60,556 bases of DNA from Legionella genomosp. 1. Its GTDB lineage: Bacteria > Pseudomonadota > Gammaproteobacteria > Legionellales > Legionellaceae. Both the position numbers and the translations under genes were made by a program. Of the stretch, positions 53,984 to 60,556 are shown in pieces (position 1 is the first letter of the stretch; every line of letters begins with the position of its first letter). The stretch lies in NCBI GenBank assembly GCA_945878975.1, contig CAMCUM010000009.1, positions 1-60,556 of the forward strand. The letters run 5' to 3'. A model generated the notes under the pieces. The model saw only the letters and a list, made by a program, of their open reading frames with translations. It searched no databases and had not been told where the DNA came from.

Positions 53984-55901
53984 GAGCGGCATCTGAATAT
54001 CCGCGTGAGGAGACGTATCAAGTTTTTTTGAGAAAATTAGATACAATCGAACGCACGCTTATTGCAATGGGTATAAGTTTCGATCCAAGCTGGCCCATAA
54101 CCTCCATCGAACATGATGGGGGTTTGTCCGAGCATAGCAAATATGCTTGGTACCTATATCAAATAATAACTTTGTTAAAACTAACTTTGAAAGGCCCAAT
54201 TCACGAACAGAAATCATGGTTCCCGCAATTATCATTCTATGCACGTGTACAAACAGCCTTACCTACTTTAGATGCTTACTTTAAAGAAATACAGAAAATG
54301 GTGGCTGCAAATGAGGTAAATGCTGAGCATTTTTTGCTTGGTGTTCTGTTTTTTGAATTGCTACAGACTTTGAATCCAAGATCTACGCAAGGAAATAACG
54401 AATTATGGAGTTTACTGCATAACAGTTCACCAGCATGGCGCGAAGGATCTAGGCGTATGCCCATTATTTTAAATGAAAACCTGCATCGTTATTTTCATAC
54501 AGTTGCATCTGAAGAAAAAATTCGTTTATTAGATCAGATTCAAAATTTTTCTTATCATAATTATTTACAAGCGGATGTTACGCCAGCCAATAGCCGAAAT
54601 GCACTAGAAAATTTATGTAGCAGCGCGACATCTCAAATGGCTGTTGTACCGGTTGATGTTTCCTATCTGAGGGGCAATTTAGACGTAGAATACCAAAAGC
54701 GTATCGAATAGCTTGGTTTTTTACAAAAACAACTGATAGCACAAGTTCCGCTTGAACCTACTGTGTTAGTGAGTGCTTTGCAGACGAGTACAGCGGATAT
54801 TTTAGATTGTTTTGATTGTGCGGTGTTATCTAAAGGTGATCTATGTGGTTATTTAAGGCCAACGGATAAACTTAAATTTGTTTTCGACGCTATTGTATTT
54901 CGGCCTGTAGAATCAGATTATGCCGAGCTCAGTGTATTGGTCTTTAGTTTAGCTAAGCATTTCGCCCCTAAACTGATTAATTATATAAGAGCAGAATCTC
55001 CGGGAACTGCTTATATTCGAAGAAAATTAGAAAGTTATCAGCCCATTGAGTATAATGAAGATTTCTATGATCAGTTATCAAATTCTAAGGTAAAAAAAGA
55101 ATATTATCAAAGGGATGCTGATAATATCCTTACACAATTAATATTGCGCTTGAACCAAGAGTTACAGCTTAAAAAGGACTTGCTGGCGCTTGCAACGCGT
55201 ATTGACTCGTACCAACAGGACCGTGCTCTTTTTGCTAAAAATATATCAGACTTAATCAATTATTGCAAACACGTATCACAAACATTGAGAACTATCGTTA
55301 TTGTCCAGAAGTGATAGCGCGATTTGAGGCGATGTATTTTCAGAGCTTTGTTGAGGTGACGATAGAGAATAGAACGCAGCATTTGGGCGAGCGATTATCT
55401 GCTATAAAAGCTCTGGAGCGTACTGATCTCAAAGAAGGATCCCAACTTGCTGACACCCTGGTAAAACTAAATAATATAGTCCGTTTGTTACATGAGCAAG
55501 ACTCGACTACGAAGATGCTTCATCAATTTACGGAATTAGTGAAAGTGATCCAGAGATATGAAGCCCAAACGCAGCAGGGACAAGCTCGTTTTATATTCCC
55601 GGCAGACAGTCCAAGATTACGTTCAAACTTTCCATATTGGTCGTTATTACTCTTGGCTTTAGCAACAGCCGGGATAGCTATTTCCATCGGCATTTTGGCG
55701 GGTAACCCTTGTTTTACTTGTCTTGTATTGCCAATATTGGCTGATCATACGGTGGCCATTTGTGCTGCCGCATTAGCATTGGGTTCTATACTGGCATTGA
55801 AATCTGGTGCTGATCTGATGCGATATCGACTTTTTACGCTGTCGCGAGAAGCGCCACTCGAGCCTGAAAGAGCTGAAATTTTACAGCAAGTATCCCTATA
55901 A
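53980..55901 (+). pseudogene. Broken gene for a ~640-aa membrane protein (amber stop and frameshift)
   Basis: Three consecutive segments look like one original gene. The first (53980-54711, 243 aa) ends with KRIE and TAG; the same frame continues immediately with LGFLQKQLIAQVPLEPTVLV to 55314. Around 55263 the meaningful sequence moves to another frame (QTRITNIENYRYCPEVIARF) and runs to 55901. This last part holds two hydrophobic segments (SLLLLALATAGIAISIGILA; VAICAAALALGSILAL). The head-plus-hairpin plan resembles other effector-like proteins in this window. The start overlaps DUF945 by 4 bp. Separate short proteins might still be made. Confidence 0.65.
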
Positions 55902-55933
55902 ACAAATCATTTGCCGATTTGTGAACAATTATC

Positions 55934-55962
55934 TTGTCAGGAATTATCCAATTCGCTAAAAT
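55934..55962 (+). promoter_or_regulatory. Sigma-70 promoter of fis
   Basis: TTGTCA (55934-55939), exactly 17 nt, then TAAAAT (55957-55962), about 30 nt before the fis ATG. AAAGGAG at 55976-55982 is the ribosome site. This makes fis an independent transcript, unlike dusB-fis operons of enterics. Confidence 0.7.
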
Positions 55963-55991
55963 ATAGCTTTTAAGCAAAGGAGTTAATAAGA

Positions 55992-56273
55992 ATGACAATA
56001 ATCAGCAATGAAGCAGGGGATACCACTGCGTCCTTAGCAGCAAGTGTCACACAATCGGTGCAGAAGTATTTCTCGGAATTAAAGGGTGCTGATCCTGTCG
56101 ATTTGTATCAGTTTGTACTTGAGGAAGTTGAAACGCCTCTATTTAAAGCTGTTATGGAACATTGCAAATATAACCAATCACGCGCGGCAGTCATGTTGGG
56201 AATTAGCCGTGGCACATTGCGAACAAAATTGCGTCATTATTTTGATGACAAATATGTGGGATCACGTGACTAG
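55992..56273 (+). CDS. fis: Fis-family DNA-binding protein
   Basis: A 93-residue nucleoid protein. The N-terminal ~45 residues are the dimer and invertase-contact region; the C-terminal helix-turn-helix is NQSRAAVMLGISRGTLRTKL, near-identical to Fis proteins (N-Q-x-RAA-x-MLGI-x-RGTLR-x-KL). VETPLFKAVMEHCKYNQS precedes it as in the family. Fis controls rRNA, virulence and recombination genes; Legionella relatives have several paralogues. It has its own promoter and a downstream hairpin. Confidence 0.95.
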   Translation: MTIISNEAGDTTASLAASVTQSVQKYFSELKGADPVDLYQFVLEEVETPLFKAVMEHCKYNQSRAAVMLGISRGTLRTKLRHYFDDKYVGSRD

Positions 56274-56291
56274 TACTTTGTACTAAACAGT

Positions 56292-56333
56292 TTAATAAAC
56301 TGTGTCATCCCTATGGATGACACAGTTTATTAA
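56292..56333 (+). terminator. Strong hairpin after fis
   Basis: TTAATAAACTGTGTCATCC and GGATGACACAGTTTATTAA form a perfect 19-bp stem with a 4-nt loop (CTAT), 19 nt after the fis stop. A T5 run follows after a few bases. It probably ends the fis transcript. Confidence 0.75.
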
Positions 56334-56445
56334 ATATGTTTTTAGGTAAACCGAAACGTTATATATTTCCACGTTTATCAAATGATACTGCCCTGATTTG
56401 TCGGATACCCTGCTAAGAGAGTAAAATCTTAAGCAGAGGTGAGAA

Positions 56446-56562
56446 ATGAACAACAATAATTCAGAACAAAAAACAATCAGAAGGAAATATAGCTCTCAAT
56501 TTAAAGATCAAGTTTTAGTGCGATCCGATAAAGAAGGCATACCTCAGGTAGCAAAAGTCTAG
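56446..56562 (+). pseudogene. IS3/IS911-type OrfA N-terminal remnant
   Basis: The frame starts MNNNNSEQKTIRRKYSSQFK and reads on to DQVLVRSDKEGIPQVAKV, then TAG. It matches the first helix of IS3-group OrfA proteins (RRKYS-x-x-FK-x-x-V). The helix-turn-helix remainder and OrfB are absent. GAGGTGAG precedes ATG. Sequence on the left (GATACTGCCCTGATTTGTCG) may include the IS end. Confidence 0.65.
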
Positions 56563-56615
56563 GTGTCATTTTCAGAAGCGAGCTGCACGGATGTCAGAAG
56601 CCGACTTCTCTCCAT

Positions 56616-56789
56616 TTAAATGCCACTCATGTTTTTGATTAAACCAAAATAGTAAGGTGCTGTTCCCGCCCAGCCGAGACCAGGGTAATTTAAATCTCTT
56701 CCTAAAATTTCTGCCGGATAAATTTGTTTTGCACATGCGGATGAGTAAACGAAAGCTGCTATAGCAACTTCAATGATTGAAACACTAAT
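56616..56789 (-). pseudogene. Remnant of a small exported protein
   Basis: An open minus-strand frame without a good start codon reads EVAIAAFVYSSACAKQIYPA then EILGRDLNYPGLGWAGTAPY and stops after KNMSGI. The first part resembles a signal peptide; GRDLNYPGLGWAG resembles the start of NlpC/P60-like hydrolases of some bacteria, but this is weak. It lies in the 315-bp gap between the IS3 remnant and the small membrane protein; the rest of that gap shows nothing else. Confidence 0.35.
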
Positions 56790-56877
56790 TTATTATTTTT
56801 CATTTTTTAAGTCAGTTTATTGTGGTGCGTACTATTTTAATACCCTCTATTTGGTTCTCGATTGAAAACTACTCTAG

Positions 56878-57264
56878 TTATCTTACAGATAATCGCAAAT
56901 AAACAATGAGCAGCGAACATGTTACTACATAAAAAGTCTCAGTGTTTCCGATTAATGGGAGCGTCATATAATGTGGTAAAAAATTTCCCAAAGATATCAG
57001 TCCTATAACTAAGAATAAAAAAATAAGCGTATAAAATTTATGATTTTTTATTAACATAGCAAAGATAGAGAAAACAGAGGAAAAAATTAACCCGTATACC
57101 GTCATGAAATAAATAATAAAAACCCACCAGCCTTTTGCATCACTATTATTGTATACAAAGCATAATGAGATCTGACATCCCAGCAAGAAACTAAAACTTA
57201 ATATTAGTAAATCACGGTTAAATAAAAATTTTTTCTTTACTGAGCATAAGTCTAGCCATTGCAA
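56878..57264 (-). CDS. Small four-helix membrane protein, 128 aa
   Basis: Four hydrophobic segments are visible (LLILSFSFLLGCQISLCFVY; VFIIYFMTVYGLIFSSVFSI; FYTLIFLFLVIGLISLGNFL; TETFYVVTCSLLIVYLRLS) with short loops. No family was recognised, and no strong ribosome site is seen. Its AT-rich composition and position among remnants suggest recent acquisition or decay. Confidence 0.5.
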   Translation of the reverse strand: MQWLDLCSVKKKFLFNRDLLILSFSFLLGCQISLCFVYNNSDAKGWWVFIIYFMTVYGLIFSSVFSIFAMLIKNHKFYTLIFLFLVIGLISLGNFLPHYMTLPLIGNTETFYVVTCSLLIVYLRLSVR

Positions 57265-57367
57265 ACTCGTTTTATACTTGGTGTCAGAACCGTTATATTA
57301 TGAGTTTGCTCTTACTAATCAATGGATTAATGCGTTTAATTTGGCTTTATTTTTAACTTGAGCATCT

Positions 57368-57400
57368 CCTGGATGCCTCGGACAAGCCGAGGCACGTAGG
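57368..57400. repeat. Fragment of palindromic repeat B
   Basis: CCTGGATGCCTCGGACAAGC followed by CGAGGCACGTAGG is a diverged half of repeat B with compensating changes in the stem (GCCTCGG / CCGAGGC instead of CCCGCGG / CCGCGGG), so the hairpin is kept. It lies 99 bp beyond the stop of the SecA-like gene. Confidence 0.65.
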
Positions 57401-57498
57401 CGAGGCGAGCAGCCCTAAAGAACTGTTAGATGTTTACGGACGGGTTGCGTCCGTAATTTATGCTGTTGTCACTCAGATATTTTTTGCAACGGCGCCTA

Positions 57499-60435
57499 TT
57501 ATCCACCCACTAAACCCATACGTAATTCTGGCTCACCTTGATCGGGTGTTTGAAAGAAGAACGCGTTTATGGCTAGCAGCAACTTTTTAATCGCCAACAA
57601 TAATTCAACAAACAATGGACGTTCGCCGTTTAATGTCGCCATGAGATCGGGAAATAAAGCACCCCGACCCTCACGCCAAGCATGATAGTCAGCAAACCAT
57701 CTTCGCTTACCGCTGAGAGTAGCTCTTGTTTTAGCAAACCATTGTTCATAAATTCGTGCCTGGCCATCATCACTAGGATCGTAGCCATATTGCTTTTTAA
57801 GCTCACGACGTTTGGGTTGAAAAAAAACAACTTGATGCATGGCAGATGTAAAAATTTTAGCAGACAGTGCTTGAATGGCCTCGTGCCGAGTAGACGCTTG
57901 TGCAGTTGGAAATTTTGCATAAGTATGCGTCAGCCATGTGTGAGTAAATGTATGAAATATACGCTCGAAATTAGCTTGGTCATGCTGTTGTAATGCTGTC
58001 AATAAAGGTTCACGTTGCACTTCCCAATCTTTTTGCAGTCTGCTAAGTAAGTCTTGCCAGTCTAGTAACCAACTCTCAATAAGATTCGTATCCATAGGTC
58101 TTGTTGCTAAAAATATCTCTGTCACTTCTTCTAAAAAGAAAGCATAGATCTTGCTGGTTTCTTCTTGAAAGGTCGAATCTAATGCCAATTTTTTTTGATA
58201 TATCTCGATCTCATTCTCTATATTATATGTTTGACCATTTAAAGGGATATCTGGATCACTCAGATCAAGAATCATTTGAAATGTACCGGGTTTTCCAGCT
58301 CGAGCTGTTCGACCTTTGATTTGAATTTCATCCTCTATACTAGGCACGTAAGTTGCAGAACAATATAAATCGTCAGAAATAATGTCCACACCGCGACTAA
58401 ACATACCCGCAGTAGAAAACGTAATATGGCCTGGTTGACCAGCCTGTTGAATTGCAGTCGACTCTTCTTCACTCGTACTTAAACTATGAACCCGAGTGAA
58501 TGCTCCCTCTGCCAACTCCGAATCGTGAGAAAGAGATTGATAGAGCATCTGACTTTGCTCATCATTTTTACATATGAAGACCACTGGTAAATGATTGGCT
58601 AGTTTTTCCTGAATCACTTGCTTTATAAATTGAATTTGTTGCGTTTGATCTTTGGCCAGCCACACATTTTTTTCTGTGCGTCGCAATGGTTTCTCTCGAG
58701 GCACAGATAAATAGGATATATTCTCGTAATTAATATCTGGATCAGAAACAGGTCCTTCACTCCGGGTTGTACCGCTCGCTCCAATCACGCACCCATCTCG
58801 ATATTTCGCTATAGATGTGATAGGAAAGATCGTTCTTTGAGTTTCGCATTCTGGAGGTATGACAAATTGTTCTTCTCCGGCCAGGATGTTTTGTAAAGCG
58901 ACTAAGCATTGATGGCGTCCATCTGCAAAAATAGCTTCAGGTGCAGGACGTCCATGATCGAGTACCAACACTTTACGAGAAAGTTGCATATGCCCATCAT
59001 CATTTTGCATGGGAAATAATTGTTGTGTAGTCGTATAATCACCATCGAATTGCATCGTTTTTAATGCAGCATCTGCGGAATGTAACCAAATAGCCAAATG
59101 ATCGGGGTAATGTGAGTGAAACATGCCTAGTTGCACGATATGCATCGGATCTGCATCATGAGTATGAATATAATGTAAAAAAGCATTAGCAAAATTTTGA
59201 CATTCGGCAATAGTATATGGATCACGAGACGGTTGTGTTTGCATAAATTTAACCAGATGAGGATACACCCAGGAAAATTCCTTTAATTTGATAGAGTAAG
59301 CACCATAATTAAATGCATTTTTGCTTTTGCTCTGCTTAAATTGGTCACATTCATCTTGTAATAAGCAGCGACGCGTTGGGTCTTCATCTAGATAAGCAAA
59401 TGGATTGCCATCAATATCACTTTTGTTACGTAATAATAATATTTGTGTGTCTGAAAAATTAACACCTTTTTTTCGGTATAAGAAGGAAGGCGTCTGTAAA
59501 GTCATCATGCTCGTTTCAACATCAACCGTATCAAAAAAGTCTTTATAACCAAAAAAATCTCTCTCAACGAGTTGCATATCATTCGTATCAAAGTCAACGG
59601 TATATCCAGTCGCTGATTTACAAGCAGCCAAAATCATCATGATACGTGACTTGCCTTCACCTGTGTCAATTTGTGTAAATAACTTGCCAGTTGGGTGCGT
59701 TAATAATGCATAGAGAGCCATGATTTGCGTCGTATTGCATTCTTGACTAATCATTCTATTTGAATCAAGGTCTTGCTGAGAACTTGTACGCGCTAATAAT
59801 TCGACTGCAGCACAGAGCATGCCAACCATTTCTTGCTGTTCTGATGCTGCATGAAAAATGTGTTGTAATTCATCTGGCGATTTAGAACGATTTTCACGCA
59901 ATGTGGTATTGAGTAATTGCCCTAATGCGTCAGTAAAAATATCAGCTACAAAAGGCTCACCATTACAAATTAACCCATGAAACAGAGATCGTTGCCTTTG
60001 ATATTGATGCATATTAAAGGTGTAATCAAGACGACGTGCTCCGAAAGGCTCAAGGAGGAATTGTTGATATTGTTGTTGAATATCAACGTCAGGATCGCGA
60101 TGCCATGTCAACCATTTCTGAATGGGGATATAGGGGGGGTGTTGACACATTTGTGTAAAGAGTTGAGAGTCTTCCTCGGTTAAATCACAGATTGTATCTA
60201 CAAATGTTTGCACACTAGCCAAAGAATGCCGAGCATTTAAAAATTGACTCATTAAACGCAAGGTAAAATGGATACGCTGTGGATCAAAACGTGCATCTTC
60301 AAATTGCTTTATGATCCGAATAAGTGTCTCAGGATTTTGAGCATATTTTGCAAGTAAAGAATAAAAAATATGAATGTTTTTCGCAGTATTCTGCACATCC
60401 TGGTCTTCTCTGACAAGGAAGAGAGATGAAATCAT
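57499..60435 (-). CDS. SecA-like DEAD ATPase, 978 aa, stand-alone
   Basis: The central ATPase follows SecA logic. QIMALYALLTHPTGKLFTQI leads to Walker A DTGEGKS at 257-263 (SecA has xTGEGKT), DEC at 361-363 lies in the Walker B place, GASGTTRSEG corresponds to SecA GMTGTA, STAGMFSRGVDI to TNMAGRGTDI and IKGRTARAGKPGTF to RGRSGRQGDxG. The N-terminal 230 residues and C-terminal 250 are helical and unlike SecA; no zinc tail is present. It is therefore not the house-keeping translocase but an ATPase of unknown role, possibly an effector. Its ATG overlaps the divergent GIY-YIG start by 10 bp. Confidence 0.85.
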   Translation of the reverse strand: MISSLFLVREDQDVQNTAKNIHIFYSLLAKYAQNPETLIRIIKQFEDARFDPQRIHFTLRLMSQFLNARHSLASVQTFVDTICDLTEEDSQLFTQMCQHPPYIPIQKWLTWHRDPDVDIQQQYQQFLLEPFGARRLDYTFNMHQYQRQRSLFHGLICNGEPFVADIFTDALGQLLNTTLRENRSKSPDELQHIFHAASEQQEMVGMLCAAVELLARTSSQQDLDSNRMISQECNTTQIMALYALLTHPTGKLFTQIDTGEGKSRIMMILAACKSATGYTVDFDTNDMQLVERDFFGYKDFFDTVDVETSMMTLQTPSFLYRKKGVNFSDTQILLLRNKSDIDGNPFAYLDEDPTRRCLLQDECDQFKQSKSKNAFNYGAYSIKLKEFSWVYPHLVKFMQTQPSRDPYTIAECQNFANAFLHYIHTHDADPMHIVQLGMFHSHYPDHLAIWLHSADAALKTMQFDGDYTTTQQLFPMQNDDGHMQLSRKVLVLDHGRPAPEAIFADGRHQCLVALQNILAGEEQFVIPPECETQRTIFPITSIAKYRDGCVIGASGTTRSEGPVSDPDINYENISYLSVPREKPLRRTEKNVWLAKDQTQQIQFIKQVIQEKLANHLPVVFICKNDEQSQMLYQSLSHDSELAEGAFTRVHSLSTSEEESTAIQQAGQPGHITFSTAGMFSRGVDIISDDLYCSATYVPSIEDEIQIKGRTARAGKPGTFQMILDLSDPDIPLNGQTYNIENEIEIYQKKLALDSTFQEETSKIYAFFLEEVTEIFLATRPMDTNLIESWLLDWQDLLSRLQKDWEVQREPLLTALQQHDQANFERIFHTFTHTWLTHTYAKFPTAQASTRHEAIQALSAKIFTSAMHQVVFFQPKRRELKKQYGYDPSDDGQARIYEQWFAKTRATLSGKRRWFADYHAWREGRGALFPDLMATLNGERPLFVELLLAIKKLLLAINAFFFQTPDQGEPELRMGLVGG

Positions 60436-60556
60436 TTTACGCTTATATTATGGCAAGTGGCCGTAATGGCACTCTGTATGCTGGTTCAACGTCTGATTTA
60501 ATTAAACGAACATGGGAACACAAAAATAAAATGATTCCAGGATTTACGGCTAAGTA
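60426..60556 (+). CDS. GIY-YIG nuclease-domain protein, truncated by the window end
   Basis: ATG 60426 follows AGGAAGAGAG and the 43 visible codons read MKSFYAYIMASGRNGTLYAG then STSDLIKRTWEHKNK. This is the start of the YhbQ/UPF0213-like GIY-YIG domain (YAY...LYAG with the following Arg and the His of EHK). Such proteins are about 90 aa. The family has nuclease folds, but function of small members is uncertain. The start overlaps the start of the divergent SecA-like gene. Confidence 0.88.
   Translation, partial: MKSFYAYIMASGRNGTLYAGSTSDLIKRTWEHKNKMIPGFTAK

Noticed and set aside
57499-60435. Annotation as the essential SecA translocase
   Set aside because: Ends of the protein do not match SecA, motifs are divergent (STAGMFSRGVDI, GASGTT) and the canonical C-terminal zinc motif is absent.

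Overview
The window is about 60.6 kb of moderately AT-rich bacterial chromosome. The housekeeping genes (serS, lpxB, lpxH, minC, corC, ybeY, yggX, tldD, fis, a serial 2-oxoacid dehydrogenase locus, korAB) are those of a gammaproteobacterium. Long alpha-helical or repeat-rich proteins with membrane hairpins, a large helicase-like protein, a SecA-like ATPase, dispersed palindromic repeats and many decaying genes and insertion sequences suggest a host-associated member of the Legionellales or a relative. That placement is an inference; no rRNA or marker phylogeny is available here.

Layout. 1-4.9 kb: start of an IS transposase, an ABC exporter, a GNAT acetyltransferase, a secreted TPR protein and a complete class A beta-lactamase. 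5.0-12.6 kb: a mobile, rearranged zone. It holds a 901-bp element with 147-bp inverted repeats (DUF559 nuclease plus IS5 remnant), a serine-rich tandem-repeat membrane protein, and an islet bounded by an intact tRNA-Phe gene and a duplicated tRNA-Phe 3' half. The islet carries a 10-bp tandem array, an Abi/HEPN gene, a 168-bp duplicate of the bla start split by an IS256-family element, an IS481 remnant and an ankyrin-like membrane protein. 12.7-19.3 kb: core genes on the minus strand, including an overlapping run Gfo/Idh oxidoreductase-lpxB-ybeY-corC-serS-rhomboid. 19.3-25.7 kb: an O-acyltransferase, a paralogous pair of small secreted proteins (one frameshifted), an S1/P1 nuclease, glyoxalase, and an arsenic locus with an acr3 exporter behind an overlapping cysteine-rich leader ORF and a dead arsA fragment. 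25.7-32.3 kb: 2-oxoacid dehydrogenase E1alpha-E1beta-E2, an acyl-CoA ligase, then minC-lpxH on the plus strand.

32.3-47.8 kb: two unknown proteins, two palindromic repeats, a 1971-residue SF2-helicase-like protein, purine nucleoside phosphorylase, korAB, an IS110 remnant, a Bax-inhibitor-1 protein and tldD. Both repeat families recur in inverted orientation near the right side of this stretch. 47.8-60.6 kb: a cysteine-rich secreted protein, an MMPL transporter, an SseB-like protein, an MFS carrier, a DUF945 protein, a broken membrane-protein gene (amber stop plus frameshift), fis with a clear promoter and terminator-like hairpin, an IS3-type remnant, a SecA-like ATPase and, overlapping its start divergently, a GIY-YIG protein that runs off the end.

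Functional themes are envelope building (lpxB, lpxH, a possible GnnA-like enzyme, deacetylase, acyltransferase), central carbon metabolism (2-oxoacid dehydrogenase, KorAB), arsenite export, and large proteins that may act on a host. All functions come from motif recognition by eye, without database searches.
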